Assembly: GCF_003626655.1 (NCBI RefSeq)
Contig: NZ_RBAN01000003.1
Location: 930,001-994,000 of the forward strand
Direction: 5' to 3'
From: Micromonospora costi
Lineage (GTDB): Bacteria > Actinomycetota > Actinomycetes > Mycobacteriales > Micromonosporaceae
DNA: 64,000 nucleotides
Shown: one piece after another, positions 49,800-58,584 of the stretch
Layout: every line of letters starts with the position of its first letter
Position numbering within the stretch: position 1 is the first letter of the stretch
The notes under the pieces: generated by a model
Told to the model about the DNA's origin: nothing
Seen by the model: only the letters and a program-made list of their open reading frames with translations
Database searches by the model: none
Program-made: the position numbers and the translations under genes

Positions 49800-50162
49800 A
49801 TGCGGCTGCGCACCGACGACGACATCTACCGGGCACGCCTGGTCTACCTCGGGCCGCCCGGCTACACCCTTCCCGTCCACCTGCCGTACGCCCAGTACGG
49901 GCTGTTCATGCTGCTCGTCCCCCTCTACATGTTCGTGCACTGGCTGTTCACGTTGCAGGTCGAGCTCTTTCCCGCCTGGGAGATCGCGCTCGCCATCGTG
50001 ACCACGTCATTCATCTTCCGGTACGTCGACCCCGACCGGCCCGCGCGGATGGTGATCCGCACCGCGCTGACCGACTGGCGGCGCACCCGGGAGCCGGCCG
50101 CCGAGCAGCGAGACCCTCGCCTGGTCGGCAGCGGGATCAGGATCCGGGAGGAACTGGCATGA
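49800..50162 (+). CDS. VirB3/PrgI/TcpE-like membrane protein
   Basis: 120 aa. Two closely spaced transmembrane helices (Y-G-L-F-M-L-L-V-P-L-Y-M-F-V-H-W-L-F and E-I-A-L-A-I-V-T-T-S-F-I-F) are followed by a basic tail with D-P-D-R-P-A-R-M. In Gram-positive conjugation systems the gene just before the VirB4 ATPase encodes a protein of this size and topology, which recruits the ATPase. Start ATG 49800; 13-bp gap from the preceding gene. Confidence 0.6.
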   Translation: MRLRTDDDIYRARLVYLGPPGYTLPVHLPYAQYGLFMLLVPLYMFVHWLFTLQVELFPAWEIALAIVTTSFIFRYVDPDRPARMVIRTALTDWRRTREPAAEQRDPRLVGSGIRIREELA

Positions 50163-50212
50163 CCTGGCGTACGCCGACGGGGCGGTCACACGACGCGGGT
50201 GAGGCGGTCTGA
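50159..50212 (+). CDS. 17-aa mini-ORF bridging the VirB3-like and VirB4-like genes
   Basis: Encodes M-T-W-R-T-P-T-G-R-S-H-D-A-G-E-A-V. Its ATG overlaps the upstream stop (ATGA) and its TGA overlaps the downstream ATG (TGATG). It probably passes ribosomes from one gene to the next; the peptide may or may not matter. A second such bridge occurs at 61311-61424. Confidence 0.4.
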   Translation: MTWRTPTGRSHDAGEAV

Positions 50213-53200
50213 TGAGTCGCTCTTCCACGCCGGGTTCCCCGGCCGGCCGTCCGGCCGCACCGGGTGGTCACCGTGCGCGTTCGTTCGACTACCCAAACGT
50301 CGAGGAGTCCGACGAGACGGCGCTCGACCCGGCACTGGCCACGTCGCCGGGGCACGGTGGTGTGGGTGTCTTCCAGGCGCCGCGACCGGTGCCGCGCCGG
50401 CCCTCGCCGGCCGAGCCGGCCGCGCGACCGGCTCCGCCCACCGGGGAGAGCCAGGACATCGACTCGCCGTTCCTCGATCTCTTCGGCGCGCCGCGCCCCG
50501 GTTCGGCCCGCCCGCTCGCGCCGCCGCGCGGCGCCGTCCGGGAGCACTCGCCGATCCCGCAGCAGCCCGCCGCGATCGACCCGCCGCCCGCCGGCCCGGT
50601 CGCCCCTGCCGCGCCGCGGCTTCCCGCCGCCGAGCCGTCCACCGTCGAACGGCCGGCGCGGGAGCCCGCGGCCCAGCCGGGCGGCGACGCGCCCGAGCCG
50701 GCGCGGTCCCGGGTCCCGCACCAGGCCGGTGACCGGTTGCCCGCGCTCCGCCCCCCGGCCGACCCGGAGCCGGCGGCGGAACGTGCCGCGCCCGTGCCGG
50801 CGCCGCCGGCGGCGCCGCGCGAGCCCGACCCCCGGGCGTCGCTGGAAGCCCGACCGGAGCGCATGACGCGGCGGTCGACGAGCCGCGAGGTGGCCCCGCC
50901 CCGACAGCGCGCGCCGGAGCGGCGGAGCAGGCCGGACAAGCCGGTCAGGCCCACGCGCGTCAAGGCTCCGAAGATCAAGTTCGGCGACCGGGACCCGGCC
51001 GTCGAGCTGGCGATCACCGAGATCGCCGGTCACCTGACCTTCACCCCGAACACCGTCACGGCCTGGTACTGGCTGCCGGAGGTCCGGTGGGCGTTCCGGC
51101 CGGACGCCGAACGGGAGGCGCTGCTCTCCGCGATCGCCGAGCAGTACGCCGGGCTCGCCGGCTTCCGCCTGCACCTGCGCCGCACCACGCGGCCGTTCCC
51201 GGCCGACGAGTGGGCCCGCACCATCGACGCGCACACGGTCGCCCCGCTGCCCGACGTGCCCGGCACGCCGAGTTGGGCCGACCACCTGGTCGCGGCGCAG
51301 CGCCACCTCATGTCCGTCAACCACGCCGAGGGGCAGACCTACCTCGGTGTCACCTTCGCGCGCCGCTCGCTCGGCGACTCCCTCAGCGAGCGGTTGCTGC
51401 GCGCGTTCGGCCGCGGCACGGCCGAGGGCGAGCGGCGCCGGCTGGGCCGGACGGTCGAGCAGTTCGACGAGGTGCTCGGCGCGTTCGGCATGCGGGGCCG
51501 GCGGGTCAGCGCGCAGGAACTGGAGTGGCTGCTCTACCGCTCGGTGGCGCTCTGCATGTCGCCGCCGGGCACGCTGTCGCCGGTGACCGACGGCCGCTGG
51601 GAACGCGGCGACCTGCTCGCGCTCACCGAGCAGATCGAGCGCTACCGGACGCCGTACGGCTCGACGGTCAAGCTGGTCAACCGGATGACCGGCGAGGAGC
51701 GGCACGTCGCCGTACTGGCCGTGGGCCGGATGGAGCCGCTGGAGATCCCCGAGCGGCACGAGCCGTGGCTGCACTTCCACGAGCGGCTGCCCTGGCCCAT
51801 GGAGATCTCCACCCGGGTCGACATCCTCGGTTCGGGCGACTCGTTCCGCAACCTCGAACACCGCCTCCGCATGATCCGTTCCCAGCAGCTCGACTACGCC
51901 GAGCACGGCATCGACGCCCCGCCAGAGCTGGAACGGCTCGCCAAGCGCGCGCTCGTGATCGGCGACGAGATGACCACCGGCCTGCCGGTCGACTCGGCGC
52001 GCGCGCACGGCTGGCACCGCCTCGCGGTGGGCGGCCGGACGCGCGAGGAGTGCCTGGAGCGGGCCCGCCGGCTGATCCAGCTCTACTCCCGTGAGCTGCG
52101 CATCTCGCTCCAGCACCCGAAGAACCAGGACTGGCTGGCCCGGGAGTTCATCCCGGGCGAGCCGATCGCCAACACCGGCTACGTGCGACGGATGCCGGTG
52201 TCCCTGCTCGCCGCCGCGCTGCCGCAGGCCGCGTCCACCGTCGGCGACCGGCGCGGCGACCTGATCGGGCGCACCGCGGGCACCTGCCGCCGGCCGGTCT
52301 TCCTCGACCTCCACTACCCCATGGAGGTCCGCGAGCGCTCCGGCCTCGGCGTCTTCGTGGCCGAGCCGGGCGGTGGCAAGTCCACCCTGCTCGGCGCACT
52401 GGGCTACCTGGCCGCCCGGCGGGGCGTCCAGGTGACGCTCCTCGACCCGTCCGGCCCGCTGGCCCGCCTCTGCGCGATGCCGGAACTGCGCCCGTACTCC
52501 CGGGTGCTCAACCTCACCGGCTCCGAGCACGGCACCCTCGCCCCGTACGCGCTGATCCCCACACCGAGGCGCACCGAGTTCAGCACCGGCGCGGCCGGCG
52601 ACCGGGAGTTCGAGATCGCCGTCTCCAACGCCCGCGCCGAACGGCGCATGCTCGTGCAGGACATCTGCATGATGCTGGTGCCCCCGCAGGTGGCCCGCGA
52701 GGCGTCCACCGCCACCCTGTTCCGGCACGCCGTACGCCAGGTGCCGGCCGAGGAGACGTCCACCCTGGACGACGTGGTCACGACGCTGAGCCAGCTCGAC
52801 GACGACGCCGGCAAGGAACTCGCGAACCTGCTCCTCGACACCGCCGAGATGCCGCTGGCCATGCTCTTCTTCGGTCGTCCGCCGGAGGGGATGCTCGGCC
52901 CCGACGCGGCGCTCACCGTGATCACCATGGCCGGCCTGCGGCTTCCCGACCTGAAGATCGAGCGCGAGTACTGGTCCGCCGAGGAGGCGCTCGCCCTGCC
53001 GATGCTGCACACCGCGCACCGGCTGGCGGTCCGGCGCTGCTACGGCGGGTCGATGTCGTCCCGCAAGCTCGTCGGCCTCGACGAGGCCCACTTCATGGAG
53101 GGCTGGCGCTCAGGCCGCTCGTTCCTGGTCCGCCTCGCCCGCGACTCCCGCAAGTGGAACCTCGCGGCGCTCGTCGCGTCGCAGAACCCGCGCGACATCC

Positions 53201-53538
53201 TCGGCCTCGACGTGCAGAACCTGGTCTCGACCGTCTTCGTGGGCCGCATCGCGGAGGACAGCGAGATCGCCTCCGAGGCGCTACGGCTGCTGCGGGTGCC
53301 GGTCAACGACGGCTACGAGGCCACCCTCGCCTCCCTCTCCACAGCCGACGCCACATCGGCCTCCCGCCTCGGCTTCCGTGAGTTCGTGATGCGGGACGTC
53401 GACGGGCGGGTCCAGAAGGTCCGCGTGGACGTCTCGTACGTCGACGGGCTGCTCGACCACCTCGACACCACGCCCGCCGCGGTCGCCGCGGCCACCGGGG
53501 TGCTGCCGAGCGTTCCCCTGCCGGATCTGGAGGCGTGA
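50212..53538 (+). CDS. VirB4-like ATPase with proline-rich N-terminal extension
   Basis: 1108 aa. Residues 1-~240 are a low-complexity Pro/Ala/Arg-rich extension, probably disordered. From ~245 the protein is VirB4/TraC-like: a barrel/helical N-domain, then a RecA-type motor with Walker A A-E-P-G-G-G-K-S-T (Lys723), Walker B V-G-L-D-E-A-H (Asp957, Glu958) and V-A-S-Q-N-P-R-D-I-L. VirB4 proteins power assembly of, and transport through, type IV secretion channels. Streptomyces cmd-locus 'ATP/GTP-binding' proteins are likely homologues (from memory). Start ATG 50212; the next gene begins 1 bp after the stop. Confidence 0.85.
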   Translation: MSRSSTPGSPAGRPAAPGGHRARSFDYPNVEESDETALDPALATSPGHGGVGVFQAPRPVPRRPSPAEPAARPAPPTGESQDIDSPFLDLFGAPRPGSARPLAPPRGAVREHSPIPQQPAAIDPPPAGPVAPAAPRLPAAEPSTVERPAREPAAQPGGDAPEPARSRVPHQAGDRLPALRPPADPEPAAERAAPVPAPPAAPREPDPRASLEARPERMTRRSTSREVAPPRQRAPERRSRPDKPVRPTRVKAPKIKFGDRDPAVELAITEIAGHLTFTPNTVTAWYWLPEVRWAFRPDAEREALLSAIAEQYAGLAGFRLHLRRTTRPFPADEWARTIDAHTVAPLPDVPGTPSWADHLVAAQRHLMSVNHAEGQTYLGVTFARRSLGDSLSERLLRAFGRGTAEGERRRLGRTVEQFDEVLGAFGMRGRRVSAQELEWLLYRSVALCMSPPGTLSPVTDGRWERGDLLALTEQIERYRTPYGSTVKLVNRMTGEERHVAVLAVGRMEPLEIPERHEPWLHFHERLPWPMEISTRVDILGSGDSFRNLEHRLRMIRSQQLDYAEHGIDAPPELERLAKRALVIGDEMTTGLPVDSARAHGWHRLAVGGRTREECLERARRLIQLYSRELRISLQHPKNQDWLAREFIPGEPIANTGYVRRMPVSLLAAALPQAASTVGDRRGDLIGRTAGTCRRPVFLDLHYPMEVRERSGLGVFVAEPGGGKSTLLGALGYLAARRGVQVTLLDPSGPLARLCAMPELRPYSRVLNLTGSEHGTLAPYALIPTPRRTEFSTGAAGDREFEIAVSNARAERRMLVQDICMMLVPPQVAREASTATLFRHAVRQVPAEETSTLDDVVTTLSQLDDDAGKELANLLLDTAEMPLAMLFFGRPPEGMLGPDAALTVITMAGLRLPDLKIEREYWSAEEALALPMLHTAHRLAVRRCYGGSMSSRKLVGLDEAHFMEGWRSGRSFLVRLARDSRKWNLAALVASQNPRDILGLDVQNLVSTVFVGRIAEDSEIASEALRLLRVPVNDGYEATLASLSTADATSASRLGFREFVMRDVDGRVQKVRVDVSYVDGLLDHLDTTPAAVAAATGVLPSVPLPDLEA

Positions 53539-53539
53539 C

Positions 53540-55486
53540 ATGGCGAGGGCCCGGGCACGGATCACGGCGCTCCTGCTCGCCCTCGGCGTCCTGGCCGGGG
53601 CCACCGTCTCCTGGCCCCTGCTCGGGGCGACCCCGGCGTCCGCCGCTCCGGCCGCCACGGCCCGGGCCGCCGCCGACCTCTGCACCACACCGGAGTGGCA
53701 GGCGGACTTCCGTGACTGCGTGAAGCGGCTGCAGCAGGTCGCCGAGTCGGAGGCCAACTGCTGGAAGCCGCCGACCCCGTCCGCGCCGGACTCGGGGCTG
53801 GCGGGCTGGTTCGCCTCACGACCGGAGTCCTCGAAGCAGCCCGGCCCGAAGGGCTTCTACAGCGACTACGGGTACGCCGGCTACAGCTACACGACCTACC
53901 GGGTCGAGGGCGGCTGCGCGTCGACAGTGCTGCATCCGGACTACAAGTTCAGCAACACGGTCGCCAACGGCGAATTCATGATCGCGACGGCGATCGTCGG
54001 GGCCTCGAACGCCCTCCGGGAGAAGGCGTGGGACCCGCAGTCGATGTGGAGCTGGGCGGACCCGCTGGTGGAACAGGCGACGAAGGCCATCTACCAGAAG
54101 GTCTTCAGCGTCTTCGGGATCATGACGCTCTGCGTCGTGGGCCTCTACCTGCTCTGGCGTTCCCGCCAGTCGGACATGAGCAACGCCATGACCACCGCCG
54201 GCTGGGCCCTGTTCGTGATGGTGGCCGTGACCGCCCTGGCCGCCTGGCCGGTCAAGTCGGCCAACGTCGCTGACGGGACTCTCGTCACCACCCTCGGCGT
54301 GGTCCACGACGCGGTGGGCCCGGCATCCAAGACCACGCCGCCCGACCGGTGCGCACTGCCGAACCCGGACGCCTGTGTCGACAAGCGGCCGCCCGCGGTC
54401 CGGGCCAGCGACACCGCTACGGAGACCATGCTCTACCGGAACTGGCTGCGGGGCGTGCTGGGCTCGGCGGACAGCGAGACGGCGAAGAAGTACGGCGCCG
54501 CGCTCTACGACGCGAAGTCGCTGAACTGGGACGAGGCGGAGTCGATCCGGAAGAATCCCGCGACTCGCGACGTGGTCGTCAAGGCCAAGCAGCAGCAGTG
54601 GATGACCGTCGCCGCGCAGATCGAGCAGGAGGATCCGGAGGCGTACGAGTACCTCCAGGGCGTCCGGGACATGGACCGGGTGGGCGCGGGTTTCATCGCC
54701 GTCCTCGCGTCGCTGCTCTTCGCGATGTTCGACCTCACCGCGTCGCTGCTGGTGCTGCTCGGCTTCCTGATCTTCCGGTGGGCCGTGATCGCCGCGCCGA
54801 TCCTCGGCACCGTCGGCCTCCTCAGGCCGGCGAGCGCGGGCCTGCGCCGGCTCGCCAACGCCGTGGTGGCCGCCATCTTCAACATCGCCATCTTCGGCAC
54901 GGGCGCGGCCGTGTACCTGTTCGCCGTCGATCTGATCATGAGCACGCCATCCCTTCCCGGTTGGCTCCAGGTGGTGCTGGTCTGGCTCTGCGGGGTGGTC
55001 GGCTGGCTGCTGCTGCGCCCCTACCGCCGGATCACCCAGCTCGGCGGCAAGGACAGCAGCGAGGCGGTCAGCTCGGCCGGTTCCTGGCACCGGCGGTTCT
55101 TCCGGGACATGCGCGCGGCCGCCCGGCTGGACGTCGCCGAGCCGGGCGGGACGAACGAGCCCACCATGGGGCGCCGCAAGGCCGTCACCGCGGAGCAGAC
55201 CCGGCTCCGGCCGGAGGCGCGGCACGAGGATCCGGTGCATGCCGCACCACGCGACGCCGACGGCCCGCGGTCGGGCGGCCGCGAGCGGTCGGAGGGTGCA
55301 CCGGCGGTCGAGGAGAGCCCCGCCGCCCGTCCGGCGGCACCCCGGCCACGACGGGGTGGGCAGCCCGCCACGTGGACCGAACCGGACGTGCCGGCGGAGC
55401 GCCCGTCCTACGTCGTCTACCGGCCCGGTTCGGTGGAGAGCGCCCCCGACCGGCCCACTCCGCGGATCCGCTCCGAGGCGCGGTGA
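53540..55486 (+). CDS. VirB6/TrbL-like polytopic membrane protein
   Basis: 648 aa. Cleavable signal (cut near A-S-A-A-P), a ~130-aa extracytoplasmic domain with four Cys, then ~6-7 transmembrane helices (first pair ~195-250, main group ~385-500 including F-D-L-T-A-S-L-L-V-L-L-G-F-L-I-F-R-W), and a ~150-aa basic, disordered cytoplasmic tail. This layout matches VirB6/TrbL/TcpH channel proteins encoded right after VirB4. Stop overlaps the next start (GTGA). Confidence 0.75.
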   Translation: MARARARITALLLALGVLAGATVSWPLLGATPASAAPAATARAAADLCTTPEWQADFRDCVKRLQQVAESEANCWKPPTPSAPDSGLAGWFASRPESSKQPGPKGFYSDYGYAGYSYTTYRVEGGCASTVLHPDYKFSNTVANGEFMIATAIVGASNALREKAWDPQSMWSWADPLVEQATKAIYQKVFSVFGIMTLCVVGLYLLWRSRQSDMSNAMTTAGWALFVMVAVTALAAWPVKSANVADGTLVTTLGVVHDAVGPASKTTPPDRCALPNPDACVDKRPPAVRASDTATETMLYRNWLRGVLGSADSETAKKYGAALYDAKSLNWDEAESIRKNPATRDVVVKAKQQQWMTVAAQIEQEDPEAYEYLQGVRDMDRVGAGFIAVLASLLFAMFDLTASLLVLLGFLIFRWAVIAAPILGTVGLLRPASAGLRRLANAVVAAIFNIAIFGTGAAVYLFAVDLIMSTPSLPGWLQVVLVWLCGVVGWLLLRPYRRITQLGGKDSSEAVSSAGSWHRRFFRDMRAAARLDVAEPGGTNEPTMGRRKAVTAEQTRLRPEARHEDPVHAAPRDADGPRSGGRERSEGAPAVEESPAARPAAPRPRRGGQPATWTEPDVPAERPSYVVYRPGSVESAPDRPTPRIRSEAR

Positions 55487-56040
55487 GTCCGTTGCGGAGG
55501 GCGCTGGAGTTCCTGGTCACCCGGGTGCTGCGGTCGCGGCTCGGTATCGCGCTCGCGCTCGCGGTGGTGGTCTTCGGGATCGTCGGCGCGGCCCGGCTGG
55601 TCGCCGGGCCCGTTGATCCGACGTTCGGGCTCAGTCACCGGCCGACCGAGCCGATCACCACGGTCGCCCCCACCACGGGCGACGATGGGGTGATCTCGGC
55701 GCCTCCCGCTCCCTCGCCCGTCACCCGGCCCGGTGCCCTCACACCCGAGAAGACGGCCGAACGGTTCGTAACCGCGTGGCTGGGCGGGCCGGGTGTGACC
55801 GCCGAGCAGTGGCACGCCGGCCTGCGCCCCCTCTCCACTCCCGAGTTGACCGAGAAGCTGGCCGGCGCCGATCCGGCAGAGGTGCCGGCCCGCCGGATGG
55901 TGGAGCCGCCCACCCTCCGGCCGCGGGCGGAGACCTTCGTCGAGGTGGTCGTCCCGCTCGACAGCGGTCGGCTCCGGCTGGAACTGGTGGCGCCGGACGG
56001 GCGGTGGCTGGTCGACGCGGTGGATTGGGAGCAGCAATGA
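55483..56040 (+). CDS. Single-pass protein with NTF2-like outer domain (VirB8/TcpC-like)
   Basis: 185 aa from GTG 55483. One transmembrane helix (~20-40: L-G-I-A-L-A-L-A-V-V-V-F-G-I-V-G), a Pro/Thr linker and a ~110-aa extracytoplasmic domain (K-T-A-E-R-F-V-T-A-W-L, L-R-L-E-L-V-A-P-D-G-R-W-L-V-D-A-V-D-W) of NTF2-like pattern. TcpC and VirB8, stalk proteins of type IV systems, share this architecture. Overlaps both neighbours (GTGA and ATGA). Confidence 0.65.
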   Translation: MSPLRRALEFLVTRVLRSRLGIALALAVVVFGIVGAARLVAGPVDPTFGLSHRPTEPITTVAPTTGDDGVISAPPAPSPVTRPGALTPEKTAERFVTAWLGGPGVTAEQWHAGLRPLSTPELTEKLAGADPAEVPARRMVEPPTLRPRAETFVEVVVPLDSGRLRLELVAPDGRWLVDAVDWEQQ

Positions 56041-57206
56041 ACGACGAGGGCCGGCCGCGACGGCGACGGATCCGGCGCGGGGCGGTAGCGGGCGCCACGG
56101 CCGCCGTGCTGGCGCTCCTGTGCTGCAGCGGCGGCACGGCGGCGTTCTTCCTCACCGAACTCGGCGGGGAGTCCGCGGAGGTGATGACGCCGATGAGCCT
56201 CACCTGCGAGGAGGACCACACGGTCGACGTGCAGGGCGACATGCCCCGGCTCTCCTGGTACGGCGAGCGTCAGCTGCGCAACGCCGCGGTGATCATCAAG
56301 GTGGGCCAGGACATGAAGGTCCCGCCGCGCGGGTGGGTGATCGCCATCGCCACGGCGATACAGGAGTCCGGCCTGCGGAACCTCGCGAACAGCACCGTGC
56401 GGCAGTCCCAGAACCTGCCGAACGAAGGGGTGGGCGCCGACCACGACTCCTTGGGTCTGTTCCAGCAACGCGCCTCCTGGGGGAGCGTCACCCAGCGGAT
56501 GGACCCGGCCTACGCGGCCAGGAAGTTCTACGAGAAGCTGCTCGCCGTGCCCGGCTGGCAGGACATGCCGCTCACCCTCGCCGCGCAGAAGGTGCAGGTG
56601 AGCGCGTTCCCGGACGCGTACGCCAAGCACGAGGACGTCGCCGGGCAGATTGTGGACGCGCTGGCGGGTGGCGCGGCCCGGACGGTGCAGATCGGGCGGA
56701 GGTCGGTCTGCGACGCCGCGGCCGACGGGAAGATAGCCGCCTCCGGCTACACGGCGCCCATTCCCGGGGGCGTCGGTTCCGGCTTCCGCACCGCGAGCCG
56801 CCCCCGGCACAACGGCGTGGACATCGCGGCGGAGAAGGGCACCCCGATCCGTGCCGCCGCCACCGGACGTGTGCTGGTGGCCCGTTGCGACCCGGACAGC
56901 AGCGGAAACCACAGCTGCGACGTCGACGGCTACCCGGGCAAGGGGGGCTGCGGCTGGTTCGTGGACATCCTGCACGCGGGTCGTGTCATCACCCGCTACT
57001 GCCACATGGTGCGTCAGCCCCGGGTGACCCCGGGGCAGCGGGTCGCGGCCGGCGAAGTCATCGGCGAGGTCGGCAGCAGCGGCAACTCCAGCGGTCCCCA
57101 CCTGCACTTCGAGGTCCACGGGGACGCCGACCGGAGCAGCCGGGGGGCCATCGATCCGGTGCCGTTCATGGCACAGCGCGGGGCCCCGCTCGGACCGGAA
57201 GAGTAG
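56037..57206 (+). CDS. Bifunctional wall hydrolase: lysozyme-like plus M23 endopeptidase
   Basis: 389 aa. N-terminal signal anchor (~18-42), a transglycosylase-like domain (~75-200) with I-A-T-A-I-Q-E-S-G-L (Glu110) and G-L-F-Q-Q-R, then an M23/LytM peptidase (~235-375) with zinc ligands His258 and Asp262 (H-N-G-V-D-I-A) and H-L-H-F-E-V (His355, His357). Both active sites look intact. Such fused hydrolases (TcpG/VirB1 role) open peptidoglycan for conjugation channels. Start ATG overlaps the upstream stop. Confidence 0.88.
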   Translation: MNDEGRPRRRRIRRGAVAGATAAVLALLCCSGGTAAFFLTELGGESAEVMTPMSLTCEEDHTVDVQGDMPRLSWYGERQLRNAAVIIKVGQDMKVPPRGWVIAIATAIQESGLRNLANSTVRQSQNLPNEGVGADHDSLGLFQQRASWGSVTQRMDPAYAARKFYEKLLAVPGWQDMPLTLAAQKVQVSAFPDAYAKHEDVAGQIVDALAGGAARTVQIGRRSVCDAAADGKIAASGYTAPIPGGVGSGFRTASRPRHNGVDIAAEKGTPIRAAATGRVLVARCDPDSSGNHSCDVDGYPGKGGCGWFVDILHAGRVITRYCHMVRQPRVTPGQRVAAGEVIGEVGSSGNSSGPHLHFEVHGDADRSSRGAIDPVPFMAQRGAPLGPEE

Positions 57207-57218
57207 GCGTCCGCCACG

Positions 57219-57821
57219 ATGACCGGGCCCCTTCCCGACCCGTTCGCCGGCCGGCCGGACTGGGCGCCGCTGCCGCCGCGCCCCATCGAGGTCGTGCCGG
57301 CCTCCGGGCGCGTCGAGCTGCGCGGACGACGGGTCCTCGTCGGCCTGCCCGGCCTCGGGTGGCGTGGTGACCTGCGCGCCGACGAGCGGGTGGTGCAGGG
57401 CAGCCGCACCTACGTGCCGATCATTCCCGAGCACGAGTGGTACCGCGCCGAGACCGACCAGGTGGAGGTCTTCGCGCCGCTGATCCCCGTGGAACGGGTC
57501 TGGGTCGAGACGATCGGCACGAGGTCCGCCGCCGCAACGGCACCTCGCGAGCCGGGCATCCGGCTCGTCTCACTGGACGGCCCGAGCCACCGCGAGCCCA
57601 CGCCCGTCATCGACGCGGACGCGGTCACCGGACGGCGGGTGGTGCACGTCGCCGACTCGACCGAGCACCGCGACCTGCGCGCGGTCACCGAGACCTACTC
57701 CGGCGCCGACGGGGACATCTGCGTCCGTGTCACGCCCGAGGTCGAGTGGTATCGCTGGGCCTGGCGGGGGCAGGCACCGACCACTCTGGAGGTACCGGTG
57801 CACCTGCTGTGGGTCGAGTAG
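57219..57821 (+). CDS. Hypothetical soluble protein of the secretion-like cluster
   Basis: 200 aa, Pro-rich at the N-terminus, no signal or membrane helix. Beta-rich with two repeats of the form E-H-E-W-Y-R-A / E-V-E-W-Y-R-W-A-W near the start and end of the core. Not recognised. It follows the hydrolase gene by 12 bp and ends the first plus-strand block of the cluster, so it probably belongs to it. Confidence 0.6.
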   Translation: MTGPLPDPFAGRPDWAPLPPRPIEVVPASGRVELRGRRVLVGLPGLGWRGDLRADERVVQGSRTYVPIIPEHEWYRAETDQVEVFAPLIPVERVWVETIGTRSAAATAPREPGIRLVSLDGPSHREPTPVIDADAVTGRRVVHVADSTEHRDLRAVTETYSGADGDICVRVTPEVEWYRWAWRGQAPTTLEVPVHLLWVE

Positions 57822-57823
57822 CG

Positions 57824-58381
57824 TCAGCTCGATCGGGCCCCTTCACAGACGCGCCAGTTGTCGCTCAGCCGGGTGCTGAACCTCCACGACTGGCGATCGC
57901 TCTGGGTGATGCCGTCGACCATGGCCGAGATGATCAGCTCGACGTCGACGTCGGCACGGTCGCCGTTCCTCTGCACCTCAAGGCCCCCCCAGCTCACCGA
58001 GATGGACACTCCGAACCGCTGCTCGCGTGCAACCAGGTCGTCACGCAACGCTCCGAGCTGCCCCAGCTGAGCTCCGCCGTCGCAGGTGAACTGCTTTGCC
58101 TTCGTGTCGTTGCGTTCATTGAGGAAGGTCTGGATGTAGCTGGCCACCACCACGTCGGGGGCGCTGCGGTCGGGGGTGGTGGCGCGGTCGTACAGGACGT
58201 AGCCGGTGATGGCGCCGCCGAGGCAGAGCAGCGCGAGCACTCCCGCGACGACAGTGAGGACGGTGCGCAACCGTTGGCGCGGCCGCTCCGGCGCGGGGGC
58301 CGCCGAAGGCGGTGGCAGCTGCTCGGAGGGGGGCCGCTGCGCCGGTACGCGGGAGACCTGGGAACCGGCGGGGGGCTGCAC
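57824..58381 (-). CDS. Single-pass protein with NTF2-like outer domain, antisense within the cluster
   Basis: 185 aa. Pro-rich head (~40 aa), transmembrane helix (L-T-V-V-A-G-V-L-A-L-L-C-L-G-G-A-I), then a ~115-aa domain (S-Y-I-Q-T-F-L-N-E-R-N-D-T-K-A-K-Q-F-T-C, S-W-R-F-S-T-R-L-S-D-N-W-R-V-C) with one Cys pair, of DUF4878/NTF2-like pattern. It mirrors the architecture of the 55483-56040 protein but is encoded on the other strand. Start GTG 58381 has AGGAGG 8 nt upstream; GTG 58390 would abut that site. Confidence 0.65.
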   Translation of the reverse strand: MQPPAGSQVSRVPAQRPPSEQLPPPSAAPAPERPRQRLRTVLTVVAGVLALLCLGGAITGYVLYDRATTPDRSAPDVVVASYIQTFLNERNDTKAKQFTCDGGAQLGQLGALRDDLVAREQRFGVSISVSWGGLEVQRNGDRADVDVELIISAMVDGITQSDRQSWRFSTRLSDNWRVCEGARSS

Positions 58382-58584
58382 TGATTCCACCTCCTGAGGC
58401 TATCCGTCATCGCCCCCGTACCCAATGCCCCAGTTGCCGCGGATCGTGACCGGCCGCTCTCCCTCCGGTGAGATCGCCGACGACACCAGGGCACCAGCGC
58501 CGTACCTCCGGGGTTAGCGGGGCGACCTGGGATACCGTCTCTGCTCGGGGAGGTTGCCAACCTCGGACAGAGGGGGTGGACGCG

